Position numbers and translations under genes: made by a program. Below, one piece after another: positions 39,032 through 48,227 of a stretch of DNA of 50,920 nucleotides. The notes beneath the pieces were generated by a model, which saw only the letters and a program-made list of their open reading frames with translations, ran no database searches and was not told the origin of the DNA. Source of the stretch: M50B91 sp964526665 (GTDB taxonomy: Bacteria; Patescibacteriota; Gracilibacteria; UBA4473); contig CAZGJL010000005.1 in NCBI GenBank assembly GCA_964526665.1, positions 1-50,920 on the forward strand. The letters are read 5' to 3'. How positions within the stretch are numbered: the first letter of the stretch is position 1; the number at the start of each line of letters is the position of its first letter.

Positions 39032-40814
39032 ATGAAACAAAACCTACGCCGATTGCTTACGGGAACGCTCATAGGAGCGATGGGGATCTTTGCCCTAATT
39101 CCCTCGGCGCATGCGCGTCTCATCTTCACGACGGAGATAGATGGAACTTCTGACGACTCATCCTATATTGATACGGATGACTCATCTACAACTTTTATTA
39201 ACTTAGGATTTGGGTCAGATCTAGACCACAGTCTTAAGTATGATATTCCTAATGACAAATTTATCCTCACGGACGCATTAGATTTGAGCGGGCTTGAGTT
39301 GATGAACTTTTCATTCGACCAAGAGACCACAGGGCCAGTTACTTGTGCGGATGGAACAAAAGGACAAGTGTACTACAACACTTCAACGAACGATCTTAAG
39401 CTTTGTAATGGAACAGCCTGGGTTGCCCTTGCGGCAGGTGGAATAGGAGATGACTCTATTACAGGAGCTATGCTTGCTACCGCTGTGGCTGGAGTTGGTC
39501 TTGTACAAGACGGATCTGGAAACTTAGACGTTTCCCTTACTGAGCTAACTGCGGCAACCGTAGATGTTGCAGCAGACTCGATTGCTATTATCGATGCGAA
39601 TGCTTCTAATAACACAAGAAAAGAGTCCATTTTGGACTTCGTTGCTGGAATTGTTGGAAATGGTTTGACATCTACAAGTGGTGTAGCCGCTGTTCGATCA
39701 GAGACTACAGCATCAGACACAATTGCTCCAGTATCTGTTACTGCAACTGGTGTGGGTGTGAAGGTTGATAATGCTACCATTGATCACTCGACAGGAACGA
39801 TCGGAATTAAAGATGCTGGAGTTACCGCGACTCAGTTGGCCTCTTCTGTAACTGGAAATGGTTTGTCTGGAGGTGCTGGTANNNNNNNNNNNNNNNNNNN
39901 NNNNNNNNNNNNNNNNNNNNNNNNNNNNNNNNNNNNNNNNNNNNNNNNNNNNNNNNNNNNNNNNNNNNNNNNNNNNNNNNNTGGCTCCTGTATCAGTAGT
40001 AGCAAATGGTGTGGGTGTGACGGTTGATAATGCTACCATTGATCACGATACCGGAACGATTGGAATTAAAGATGCTGGAGTTACTGCGACTCAGTTGGCC
40101 TCTTCTGTAACTGGAAATGGTTTGTCTGGAGGTGCTGGTACCTCTCTTTCAGTTAGTGCAGATAGTACAACGGGGGCTACAGTGGCTCCTGTATCAGTAG
40201 TAGCAAATGGTGTGGGTGTGACGGTTGATAATGCTACAATTGATCACTCTACCGGAACAATTGGAATTAAAGATGCTGGAGTTACCTTCACGCAACTTGC
40301 AGCACGAGAAGTGACATATACACTTACTCCTGAGTTTGAAAACTTTACTCTTTCCGCTGACGGAGGTGAAAACGTAGGAACTATGTACGCAGATTACGAC
40401 ATTACAAACAAACGTAACTACTACCAGTGGACAACGAAAAACACTTCAACAGCACAAGACTATGATCTTGTTCTTCAATGGGCTGTTCCTGAGAACATGC
40501 AGGGATTCTCTCTTACTAATCCAGAAATTGAAATTGATTATAAGACAGATACTGTCACAGCAGCGGACAACCAATTGGATATTACGCTCTTGGATACTGC
40601 AGGAACGGTAGTAGCTCTAACAGGTGGCACAGCTCTTAAAAGCACTGTTGCCGGTGATTGGGTGGATGGTGCAGACATTACTTTCACCGGAGGAACGTTT
40701 ACTTCTGGAGAATACATTACAATGATTATTAAAATGAGTTCAAAGGCAACCAGTACTTCAGACCTAAACCCTGCATTCATTGGACAGATTAAATTCAACG
40801 CTCTCGTTAAATAA
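39032..40814 (+). CDS. secreted protein with 67-residue tandem repeats and shared C-terminal domain (interrupted by assembly gap)
   Basis: Signal peptide (1-29, ending AHA), an N module like that of the gene at 32876 (FTTEIDGT, then a CADGTKGQVYYNT...CNGTAW Cys loop), tandem 67-residue (201-bp) units with APVSVVANGVGVTVDNATID, a GTIGIKDAGVTATQLASS segment and TGNGLSGGAGTSLSV, and a C-terminal domain (TLTPEFEN, GGENVGTM, NYYQWTT, QDYDLVLQW, a final MIIKMSS). The 100-N gap is inside the repeats and breaks the frame, so both halves are one gene. Fibre-like; the repeats resemble phage tail-fibre shafts. Probably cell-surface displayed. Confidence 0.82.
39882..39981. other. assembly gap (100 N) in 201-bp tandem repeat
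   Basis: Exactly 100 N between near-identical units; true length and repeat number unknown. Confidence 0.95.
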
Positions 40815-40837
40815 GAAAGTGAAAAAGTAATATTAAA

Positions 40838-40866
40838 AATCCTTCGCTTCAGTGAAGGATTTTTTT
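40838..40866. terminator. bidirectional terminator
   Basis: Stem AATCCTTC / GAAGGATT, 8-nt loop, seven T on the plus strand and an A run on the other side. Serves the repeat gene and the convergent SLH gene. Confidence 0.88.
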
Positions 40867-40880
40867 ATTCCCCTGTTTTT

Positions 40881-41906
40881 TTAAGAAGTCGAAAGATCGC
40901 TCAGTACTTCCCGAGCCCTGTCTGCTATTCCTTTTGCTAAATCTTTAATTGAAAGAGCCATCACCTTCAGTCCGTCGGATGCCTCTGACGATTCTATCTT
41001 ATCAGCAATACTCCAGGCATTCTTTGCCGCAAGGATGACGTCATTCAGAAGTCCGTTTTCTGCTGCGACATACGCTCCAATGAGACTTTGAACCGCATCC
41101 GTGGTATCGGTTGCCGCAATTACCACTGGATTTTTTGCGATAAAACTAAGGGCTTCTATAAATTTTCGAGCCGCACTTACGCTTAATCCAGCTATAACCA
41201 TTTCTTTGTTCTGAAGTATCTGAAGAGCATAGACCAAATGTCGTTCTGCCAGCTCCAAAACAACCTGCGCATCAATTCCCTGTCCATTTTTCAGTGTCCT
41301 GTAAATAATCTCTGCTGACTCTCCTCGCGTAAGAGGATCTCCTGGATTGGCGTTCCCGAGTCCATCAAGATCAATAATTTTAAACTGTGTTGCAAATCGC
41401 ACATAATCAGAAAACCATTGCTCAGTAGGCGCATCTGGAACCGATATTTCTATAGTATATTCTGAAAGATCAACTCGAAATGCTTCTAGTACCATTTTTA
41501 TAAATTCTGCTCGATTGACCTGTCTCCCAGGAGAAAAATTCCCTGAAGGATCTCCTTTTACGATTCCTTGTGACTTGGCATAAGAAACATATGGAGCAAA
41601 CCATGCATCATTTGGCACGTCTGCAAACTCGGAATTTCCAGAGGTAAATTCTTCTCCCGCAGAAAGAATGATTATCTTGAGTGCTTCGGCTCGGTTTATT
41701 GGTTTAGCTGGTCCAAATGTTCCATCATCATATCCTCCTATAACCTCCTTTTCTGTAAGATATTCAATTGCTGAATAGATGGTGCTATTTAAGCTTATGT
41801 CCTTATAAGATTCTACTGGAGACACCGCTGCTACCTTCCCTACGAAGAGAAAGCCAATACAAAGTGCCAGGAAGAGATTCAGAACGCGAAAAGAAAAATG
41901 TTTCAT
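40881..41906 (-). CDS. S-layer homology (SLH) domain protein
   Basis: 341 residues: signal peptide (1-27, ending VAA) and three SLH domains (about 30-80, 92-145, 155-210) with the family signs: a FADVPxxAWFAPYV opening, GDPSGNFSPGRQVNRAEFIKM and GYDDGTFGPAKPINRAEALKI. The rest (220-341) is a helical domain of unknown role. SLH triplets bind pyruvylated secondary cell-wall polymers, so the protein is probably anchored to the wall. The frame is open for 53 more codons upstream, but the ATG at 41906 starts the signal peptide and lies 7 nt after a TATAGT. It ends the surface-protein cluster. Confidence 0.93.
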   Translation of the reverse strand: MKHFSFRVLNLFLALCIGFLFVGKVAAVSPVESYKDISLNSTIYSAIEYLTEKEVIGGYDDGTFGPAKPINRAEALKIIILSAGEEFTSGNSEFADVPNDAWFAPYVSYAKSQGIVKGDPSGNFSPGRQVNRAEFIKMVLEAFRVDLSEYTIEISVPDAPTEQWFSDYVRFATQFKIIDLDGLGNANPGDPLTRGESAEIIYRTLKNGQGIDAQVVLELAERHLVYALQILQNKEMVIAGLSVSAARKFIEALSFIAKNPVVIAATDTTDAVQSLIGAYVAAENGLLNDVILAAKNAWSIADKIESSEASDGLKVMALSIKDLAKGIADRAREVLSDLSTS

Positions 41907-41913
41907 TGCCTGT

Positions 41914-41942
41914 ACTATAAAAAATATCTTATGATTGCGCAA
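41914..41942 (-). promoter_or_regulatory. SLH gene promoter (leaderless)
   Basis: Minus strand TTGCGC (41937-41942), 17 bp, TATAGT (41914-41919), 7 nt before the ATG. Confidence 0.6.
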
Positions 41943-41974
41943 ATACCAATGCTTTAAAGCAAATATTTTATAAT

Positions 41975-43285
41975 TCAAACTAACGCCCCATTCAATATAA
42001 ATCCGTCCTGGTCGGTGATTTTTACAGTTGCTATTTCGCCAGCCATATTTCTTCCATAGGTACAATATACTTCCATAAATTCATTACTTCGTCCTCCACA
42101 ACGCCACATTCCATCTTTTTGTCGTGTTGCTTGTTCGAATAATACTTCTAATTCTTCGTCAATAAATTCTGCTCGACGAGCGAGGGCGTGTTTTTTTACC
42201 ACTTCATCAAATCGACGGAATCGATCTTTTTTTTCTTCCATCGGAATTTGATCAGTTCGTTCTGCAGCAGAAGTACCCTTTCGAGGAGAAAAGATAGCCG
42301 TATAAGAGAAATCAAACTTCATGCGTTCCCCGAATTCAAGGAGTTGTACCATGTCTTCTTCTGTTTCTCCCGGAAACCCCACAATAATATCAGTAGCAAG
42401 TCCACATCCGGGGATTTTTGTACGTATTTTTCGTACAATTTCTTCAAATTCTTCGGTCGTGTAATTCCGTTTCATTTCTTTTAGCACAGTATTACTTCCA
42501 TGCTGTGCGGGGAGATGTACATAGGAACAAAGCGTTTCACAGTCTGCGATAGCATCGATTACATCATCTTTGAAATCTTGTGGGTGAGGAGAAGTGAAAC
42601 GAACACGTCGGAGCCCATCTTTTGAAAGCGTATCTACTTCGCGGAGCAATGTCGCAAAACATTTTTTCCCTTCATGTGTATACGAGTTTACATTCTGTCC
42701 CAAAAGCGTGATTTCGAGTGCCCCCTTTTGCACAAGTTTTCCACACTCATCGAGGATATCCTGCATGGGACGCGAGATTTCTCTTCCTCGTGCGTGTGGA
42801 ACGATACAATAGGCACAGAATTTATCACATCCTTGCATAATGGGAACAAAAACCTGTTTTTTGTTTTTTACATGTGGAGATATTTCAAAATAGTTTTGAA
42901 TTTCTTCAGCATAATCAATTTTCCCAGGGAAAAATTCTTCTATTATCTTGGGCAATTTCCCCAAGTCTTCAATGCGAAATACAAAATCAACAGAGTCGAG
43001 TTTTAAAATCTTATCATTTGAAGTAGCTTGTGATCCCGTTTTTCGTACCATACACCCCGTAACACCGATACAGGCGTTTGGAGAATCTTGTTTTAACTTT
43101 CTCATAGCACCGACAGCTTTATCTTCTGATTTTTGTCGCACACTGCAGGTATTAAATATTACCAGATTTGCTTTTTCTGGAGCTTCAATTTTGTTCCAAC
43201 CAGCACGTTCCAGAAGACCAATGATTCGCTCAGAATCAGAATAGTTCATCTGGCAGCCAAAGGTTTCTATACAAAAATTTAACAT
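41975..43285 (-). CDS. miaB: tRNA-2-methylthio-N6-dimethylallyladenosine synthase
   Basis: MiaB is a radical-SAM enzyme that adds the methylthio group to isopentenyl-A37 of tRNAs. The 436-residue product has the N-terminal cluster cysteines (C11, C47, C78), radical-SAM motif CDKFCAYC (153-160) followed by VPHARGREISR, an EITLLGQNVNSY segment, HLPAQHGSN, a TDIIVGFPGET motif and a C-terminal TRAM domain. The 2-thio-specific relatives MtaB and RimO are less likely given the GQNVNSY motif. The ATG follows TGG-CACACT, a probable extended -10, by 7 nt. 68 bp upstream of the SLH gene on the same strand. Confidence 0.95.
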   Translation of the reverse strand: MLNFCIETFGCQMNYSDSERIIGLLERAGWNKIEAPEKANLVIFNTCSVRQKSEDKAVGAMRKLKQDSPNACIGVTGCMVRKTGSQATSNDKILKLDSVDFVFRIEDLGKLPKIIEEFFPGKIDYAEEIQNYFEISPHVKNKKQVFVPIMQGCDKFCAYCIVPHARGREISRPMQDILDECGKLVQKGALEITLLGQNVNSYTHEGKKCFATLLREVDTLSKDGLRRVRFTSPHPQDFKDDVIDAIADCETLCSYVHLPAQHGSNTVLKEMKRNYTTEEFEEIVRKIRTKIPGCGLATDIIVGFPGETEEDMVQLLEFGERMKFDFSYTAIFSPRKGTSAAERTDQIPMEEKKDRFRRFDEVVKKHALARRAEFIDEELEVLFEQATRQKDGMWRCGGRSNEFMEVYCTYGRNMAGEIATVKITDQDGFILNGALV

Positions 43286-43312
43286 CGAGCGGAGTGTGCC
43301 AGTTTTAAGAGA

Positions 43313-43346
43313 AAAAACAAAAAAAAAGATCCCGCATTGCGAGATC
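43313..43346 (-). terminator. terminator of the small secreted protein gene
   Basis: Minus strand stem GATCTCGC-AAT-GCGGGATC (one G-T pair), then nine T, 25 nt after the stop. Confidence 0.9.
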
Positions 43347-43371
43347 CCTTCCTATTTACATTAATAATAAA

Positions 43372-43851
43372 TTATCGTCTCCAACGTTCGATTTTGTATA
43401 ATCCACTTCGCTCTCCATCAAGCTGGTTCTTGCGTCCTCTCATGTTTCCACGAGTTTTCGCTTTCATATACCCAGTACGTGTTGGTGCAAATTTTTTGTA
43501 AGATCGTCCATATCCGTTTGTTGCACGGTATGAATCCTTCAAACAATTTTTCCAGTGGTAGCAGTGATGCTGAAATACAACTCCAGGTTTTTCAACATCT
43601 GCACCAATATTTTCTTGGTACAAGTGATTTACCAATCCTTCATTGTTATACGTGAATGGTTTGTAATCCATAGAACGAAATCCACTGTCTCCAGTACGTC
43701 CTTTTCGGTACATTTGATAGTCTTCAAGAGTGTTTAGATCTTGGATTTGTTCCATGTTTACAGCGAGAGATGCTGTTTCAGCAGTTTCAGCTGGTGTAGC
43801 AAATGATATAACAGGGAAGGCCAGTGCCGCGACGATGAGAAGTTTTTTCAT
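43372..43851 (-). CDS. small secreted basic protein
   Basis: 159 residues, family not recognised. Signal peptide (1-19, SFA), a short Glu/Ala-rich stretch, then a Tyr-, Arg- and Lys-rich mature part with one close Cys pair (HHCYHWKNC) and repeated Gly-Arg/Arg-Gly patches near the end (KTRGNMRGRKNQ). The charge suggests binding to acidic polymer such as nucleic acid or wall polysaccharide. Upstream codons in frame (to 43905) include a TTGACA likely to be a -35, so the ATG at 43851 is preferred. It diverges from the phosphohexomutase gene. Confidence 0.7.
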   Translation of the reverse strand: MKKLLIVAALAFPVISFATPAETAETASLAVNMEQIQDLNTLEDYQMYRKGRTGDSGFRSMDYKPFTYNNEGLVNHLYQENIGADVEKPGVVFQHHCYHWKNCLKDSYRATNGYGRSYKKFAPTRTGYMKAKTRGNMRGRKNQLDGERSGLYKIERWRR

Positions 43852-43931
43852 AGGTTGAAAGTTAAAAATTCGCTTAGATACTGCCAGGTTTTTTCTTCTT
43901 GTCAAAATTTTTGCCGAGCAGGTTATTCTGT

Positions 43932-43937
43932 TAGAAT
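43932..43937 (+). promoter_or_regulatory. -10 box of the phosphohexomutase gene (leaderless)
   Basis: TAGAAT with TGT upstream (extended -10), ending 7 nt before the ATG at 43945. Confidence 0.5.
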
Positions 43938-43944
43938 TCGCAGG

Positions 43945-45333
43945 ATGATTTTAAATGATGCTATTTTCAGAGCCTATGATATTCGAGGAGAAGCCTTTGT
44001 TGATTTTGATGAAGATGGATTATTCATTGTTGCACAGGCATTTGGACAATATTTATACAAAAAATTTGATGCACAAGGCACAGAATTGCGTCTGCGTGTT
44101 CTCGTAACAGGGGACGGAAGGCAGTCACAACCAGAATTGGCACCAGCACTTGAAGCAGGACTTGAAGCAGCGGGATGTGATGTTGTTTGGGGAGGAACAG
44201 TTCCTACTCCAATAAACTTTTTTGCTTTTCGTGATCGTAATTTTGATGGAGCTATCCAGCTTTCGGCAAGCCATAATCCGGCTTCAAATAATGGTTTGAA
44301 ACTTACAGATCGATTTGGGGCGGTATGTGGAGAGGAGATTCAAAAAATAAAAGAAATTTGCAAATCGCTGAATCCAACAAAGCGAAAAGGGGTTGTGGCC
44401 AGAGAAGATATGGAATCAGAGCTTTTGATAACTTATACAAAAAAAATAAAAGAATCAGTGCTTCCACATCAGGGGCGTTCGTTAGTTCTTGATGCGGGGA
44501 ATGGTATATCAGGAATGGTGTATCCGCAGATTTATCGTGCATTGGGGCATCAGGTCGATGAATTGTTTTGTGACCTGGATACGACATTTCCAAATCATCA
44601 GCCAGATCCAGAGCGCCCCGAAAACCTACAAGATCTTGTTTTTCGAGTAAAAGAAGTAGGAGCACATTTTGGAATAGCGTTTGATGGGGATGGGGACCGA
44701 TTGGGAATCGTATTGAGTGATGGAATGATTTTGAATGCCGATAAAATTTTATTTATTTTGGCAGCAGATTTTCTTTCTCGAAATCCAGGATCATCAATTG
44801 TAGTCGACGCAATGAGTTCCGCGACATTAGCAGAAAAAATTAGTGCCATCGGAGGACGGGTTATTCGTTCCAAGACAGGGCATTCTTTTATTGAAGAAGC
44901 GATGCATGAACATGATTCTCTCCTGGGAGGAGAACAATCGGGGCATATTATGCTCGGAGAAGATTTCTACGGACATGATGATGCATGTTTAGCGGGATTA
45001 CGGTTTCTTGCTGCGGTTGAAAAATTCCCCTCATTACTTACGGAAGTAACCGTGAAATGGCCTGATTTATTGGAGTTTTCTGAAAAAATTGACGCACCAG
45101 ATGATCAGAAATTTGAGATTTTAGAAAAAATAACAAAACAGTTAGTCCAGAAGTTTCCAACAGCCGATACGACGGATGGAGTCCGTATTGATTGGCCAGA
45201 TGGAGAGTGGGCGATTGTTCGTTGCTCGAATACTTCTCCCAAAATTGCCGTGCGGATTGAGGCAATAAATGAAGAAAGTTTAGAAAAGAAGCGAGAGTTA
45301 CTTGTGGGGATGTTGGAGAAATTTCTGGTATAG
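43945..45333 (+). CDS. manB: phosphomannomutase/phosphoglucomutase
   Basis: Interconverts hexose 6- and 1-phosphates, giving mannose-1-P or glucose-1-P for nucleotide sugars. The 462-residue product shows FRAYDIRG at the start, the phosphoserine loop SASHNP (Ser109), metal loop DGDGDR (247-252), sugar-binding GEEQSGH-type motif (here GGEQSGH) and phosphate-binding RCSNTSPKI near the end. These define the alpha-D-phosphohexomutase family; AlgC-like dual specificity is likely, GlmM less so because the serine loop differs. Frame extends 30 codons upstream but the leaderless -10 fixes the ATG. Supplies precursors to the surface-glycan genes. Confidence 0.92.
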   Translation: MILNDAIFRAYDIRGEAFVDFDEDGLFIVAQAFGQYLYKKFDAQGTELRLRVLVTGDGRQSQPELAPALEAGLEAAGCDVVWGGTVPTPINFFAFRDRNFDGAIQLSASHNPASNNGLKLTDRFGAVCGEEIQKIKEICKSLNPTKRKGVVAREDMESELLITYTKKIKESVLPHQGRSLVLDAGNGISGMVYPQIYRALGHQVDELFCDLDTTFPNHQPDPERPENLQDLVFRVKEVGAHFGIAFDGDGDRLGIVLSDGMILNADKILFILAADFLSRNPGSSIVVDAMSSATLAEKISAIGGRVIRSKTGHSFIEEAMHEHDSLLGGEQSGHIMLGEDFYGHDDACLAGLRFLAAVEKFPSLLTEVTVKWPDLLEFSEKIDAPDDQKFEILEKITKQLVQKFPTADTTDGVRIDWPDGEWAIVRCSNTSPKIAVRIEAINEESLEKKRELLVGMLEKFLV

Positions 45334-45361
45334 AAAAAACAACAGACAGAGTTCGATGAAT

Positions 45362-45392
45362 TCTGGTGAACACATCGTTCACCAGATTTTTT
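45362..45392 (+). terminator. terminator of the phosphohexomutase gene
   Basis: Perfect 10-bp stem TCTGGTGAAC / GTTCACCAGA, 5-nt loop, six T. Confidence 0.93.
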
Positions 45393-45395
45393 CAC

Positions 45396-45836
45396 TTAAT
45401 TTTTTTTCATTGTAGTAAGCTTGCCAATATTCGTGATTAGTAAGTACTGACTATTTTCTATTCCTTCTAAAATCGATACGTATTTCGTTGTATCAATGAA
45501 CACTAAGCAATGAACTATCATAAAAGTCCATGGACCTAGTTCGGTTAAAAATCTATCTTCATTAGAAGATATTATTGTTAACAATTTTTTCTCCGCATCC
45601 GTTGCGTTGGTTATTGTTGCAAACAAGGCATTAGATAATTTTCCGTAAAAAGAATTAAATCCGAATACTTGTTCCTCATCCTCATAGAGGGTAGTATCAA
45701 TTTCTTTCTTTTCGTAATTGAAAATTACCAGGTTGATAGTTTTCTTGTCAATTTTAGTAATTAAATCAACTACATTTTGAATATTCCCATTCTTGAGAAA
45801 GGAAATTACTTTTGATATTAACTCTTTCTGTTTCAT
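45396..45836 (-). CDS. unknown protein (146 aa)
   Basis: I do not recognise it. Soluble, acidic-basic mixed, probably alpha/beta, with no signal peptide: helix (1-35), a NLVIFNYEKKEI strand pair, then a helix-rich end with ELGPWTFMIVHCLVFID. The ATG at 45836 is preferred over an alternative 25 codons upstream. AT-rich. A GATCTTTGA sequence (minus strand, about 45932-45940) upstream resembles the motif at 22363 and 26170. Confidence 0.6.
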   Translation of the reverse strand: MKQKELISKVISFLKNGNIQNVVDLITKIDKKTINLVIFNYEKKEIDTTLYEDEEQVFGFNSFYGKLSNALFATITNATDAEKKLLTIISSNEDRFLTELGPWTFMIVHCLVFIDTTKYVSILEGIENSQYLLITNIGKLTTMKKN

Positions 45837-46076
45837 AGCATTTATTTTTTTAAGTATATAATTCTTGGAATCAAAAGTTATTACACATGATGTAATGGCT
45901 ATTGATTCCAAATGACTCTGTCTGTTGTTGTCAAAGATCTGAGACTAAAATTCCAGGGGAAAATAATCTCAAGACTCAAGTCCGATTGAGTTGAGTAATT
46001 AATAATTAATACAAAAAAAACAAGAAGTCAAATTAAAGAAGGAGGTTTGAGAGAGCTGGTATTTGGTAATAAAAAA

Positions 46077-46095
46077 CTCCCCGCAATACGAGGAG
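46077..46095 (-). terminator. terminator of fusA
   Basis: Minus strand stem CTCCTCG-TATTG-CGGGGAG followed by six T, 25 nt after the fusA stop. The opposite strand also has a T run. The interval 45837-46119 otherwise holds no gene. Confidence 0.88.
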
Positions 46096-46119
46096 CTTTT
46101 TTGAATCGTAATTTTTAAA

Positions 46120-48198
46120 CTATGAGTTTCGTTCAGTAATAATTTTCTCAGCAACACCGTTTGGAACTTTTGCGTAATTTCCAAATTCCATCGTGAAACT
46201 TGCTCGTCCTTGAGTAAGTGATCGAAGCTCTGTTGCATATCCAAACAATTCCGCCAACGGGATTCTTGATTTCACAAATTTATTGAGTCCACGATCTCCT
46301 TGTTCTTGGATAATTCCACGTTTTGATGAGATATTTCCCATTACATCTCCTAGATAATTTTCAGGAGTAATAACCTCAACATTCATCATTGGCTCTAGAA
46401 TAGCTGGTGAAGCTTTTTTACCTCCTTCTTTGAAGGCGTTTGCTGCAGCGATTTTAAACGCAAGTTCAGATGAATCCACGTCATGGTATTTACCATCGAT
46501 TAGTTCAATTTCTACATCTACCACTTGATATCCAGCGAGAATACCTCGTGTAACCGCTTCTTTGAATCCTTTCTCACATCCTGGGATGTACTCATTTGGA
46601 ATAGAAGCACCTTTGATAGAGTTGATGAATTTGAATCCAGCTCCTGGTTCTCCTGGTCGGATTTTACAAATAACGTGTGCGAACTGTCCACGTCCACCTG
46701 ATTGTTTTTTGTGAACATATTCGGTTTCAATTTCTTTAGTAATTGTCTCTCGGTATGCAACCTGTGGTTGTCCAATATTCGCCTCAACGCTGAATTCGCG
46801 TTTCATTCGGTCTACAAGCACGTCTAGGTGAAGCTCACCCATTCCTGCGATAATAGTTTGGTTTGTCTCGTCATCTGTCCAGATTTTGAATGTAGGATCC
46901 TCTTCTGCCAATTTCTGGAGAGCGAGTCCCATTTTTTCCTGATCGGCTTTTGTTTTTGGCTCAATAGAAATATTGATCACTGGCTCGGGAAAATCCATTG
47001 ACTCTAGTGCAAAATTTGTACCTTCATCACAAAGGGTTTCACCTGTTTTTGTTGCTTTCAAACCAACAACAGCACCAATGTGTCCGGCCTGGATTTCTGC
47101 AATCTCTTCACGCGTGTTGGCATGCATCTGAAGCAATCGACCGATACGTTCTTTTTTCCTAGAATTTGGGTTGTATACGTATGATCCTGATTTCAATGTA
47201 CCAGCATACACTCGTACGAATGTAATTCGTCCAACAAAGGGGTCAGTTGCAACCTTGAAGGCAAGAGAAGCAAGGGGGCCGTCTTTTTTTGGAGGAAATT
47301 CTACGTGTTTTTCTTCGTCATCAAGATCAGTACCTTGTGCTGCTGGAATATCCAACGGTGAAGGCATGATTTGAATAACTTTATCAAGCATTGGTTGTAC
47401 TCCTTTATTTTTCAAAGCAGTACCCGTTAACACAGCAACAAATTCACCAGAGATAGTCGCTTTTCGCATTCCATCAATAATGTCTTTTTCTGATAGCTCT
47501 TCTCCTGCGAAGTATTTTTCCATCAAAGCGTCGTCCGTACCAGCCACAGCTTCGATCATTTTTTCACGCCATTCTTTTGCTTCTTCAAGATATTTAGCTG
47601 GAATTTCTCCAACAGTGAATTCCTCACCCATATCATCCTGAAAAAGAGTTGCCTCCATGCGAATCAAATCAATGATTCCTTGGAAATCAGCCTCTATTCC
47701 TACAGGAATTTGAATTGGGAATGCGTTTTTTGTTAATCGTTCAACAATAGATTCATATGAGCGCCAGAATGATGCACCAGTTCGGTCAAGCTTATTGATA
47801 AAACACATACGCGGAACGTTGTATTTATCAGCTTGTCGCCAAACTGTCTCAGATTGTGGCTCAACTCCAGCCACTCCATCAAAGATACAAACAGCACCAT
47901 CAAGAACACGGAGGCTTCGTTCAACTTCAACGGTGAAGTCAACGTGACCGGGAGTATCAATAATATTAATTTGGCAGTCTTTCCAAAAACAAGTTGTAGC
48001 CGCTGAAGTAATAGTAATACCTCGCTCTTGCTCTTGTTCCATCCAGTCCATAGTGGCTTCACCTTCGTGAACCTCTCCCATTTTGTGGGATTTTCCCGTG
48101 TAATAAAGAACACGCTCTGTCACAGTTGTTTTTCCTGCGTCAATGTGAGCAATGATTCCAATATTACGAACCTTGTCTAGTGGTGCAATTTTGTTCAT
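46120..48198 (-). CDS. fusA: elongation factor G
   Basis: EF-G is the GTPase that drives ribosomal translocation. The 692-residue product has the P loop AHIDAGKTT, a switch I segment ending RGITITSAAT, DTPGHVD, NKLDR, and domains II-V including the VDPEP-type region and the RGxxxxxGDRGLNKF segment near the end. Length is normal. The frame extends 19 codons upstream; the ATG at 48198 is chosen for the conserved start. TTGACA-16-TACAAT (48228-48255) gives a leader of about 22 nt with no Shine-Dalgarno sequence. Here fusA is separate from rpsL/rpsG/tuf. Confidence 0.98.
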   Translation of the reverse strand: MNKIAPLDKVRNIGIIAHIDAGKTTVTERVLYYTGKSHKMGEVHEGEATMDWMEQEQERGITITSAATTCFWKDCQINIIDTPGHVDFTVEVERSLRVLDGAVCIFDGVAGVEPQSETVWRQADKYNVPRMCFINKLDRTGASFWRSYESIVERLTKNAFPIQIPVGIEADFQGIIDLIRMEATLFQDDMGEEFTVGEIPAKYLEEAKEWREKMIEAVAGTDDALMEKYFAGEELSEKDIIDGMRKATISGEFVAVLTGTALKNKGVQPMLDKVIQIMPSPLDIPAAQGTDLDDEEKHVEFPPKKDGPLASLAFKVATDPFVGRITFVRVYAGTLKSGSYVYNPNSRKKERIGRLLQMHANTREEIAEIQAGHIGAVVGLKATKTGETLCDEGTNFALESMDFPEPVINISIEPKTKADQEKMGLALQKLAEEDPTFKIWTDDETNQTIIAGMGELHLDVLVDRMKREFSVEANIGQPQVAYRETITKEIETEYVHKKQSGGRGQFAHVICKIRPGEPGAGFKFINSIKGASIPNEYIPGCEKGFKEAVTRGILAGYQVVDVEIELIDGKYHDVDSSELAFKIAAANAFKEGGKKASPAILEPMMNVEVITPENYLGDVMGNISSKRGIIQEQGDRGLNKFVKSRIPLAELFGYATELRSLTQGRASFTMEFGNYAKVPNGVAEKIITERNS

Positions 48199-48227
48199 TT
48201 TTTTTAAAATTGATAAATTTCTGAGAG

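Noticed and set aside
5842..40000. CRISPR arrays in the tandem-repeat zones
   Set aside because: The repeats are contiguous, encode protein units of 40 or 67 residues and have no unique spacers; no cas genes are present.
30606..40814. Prophage with tail-fibre genes
   Set aside because: The repeats resemble tail fibres, but all four proteins have signal peptides and there are no capsid, terminase, portal or lysis genes.
41907..42065. 53-codon N-terminal extension of the SLH protein
   Set aside because: It has no homology, overlaps the end of miaB and covers the promoter; a proper signal peptide starts at 41906.
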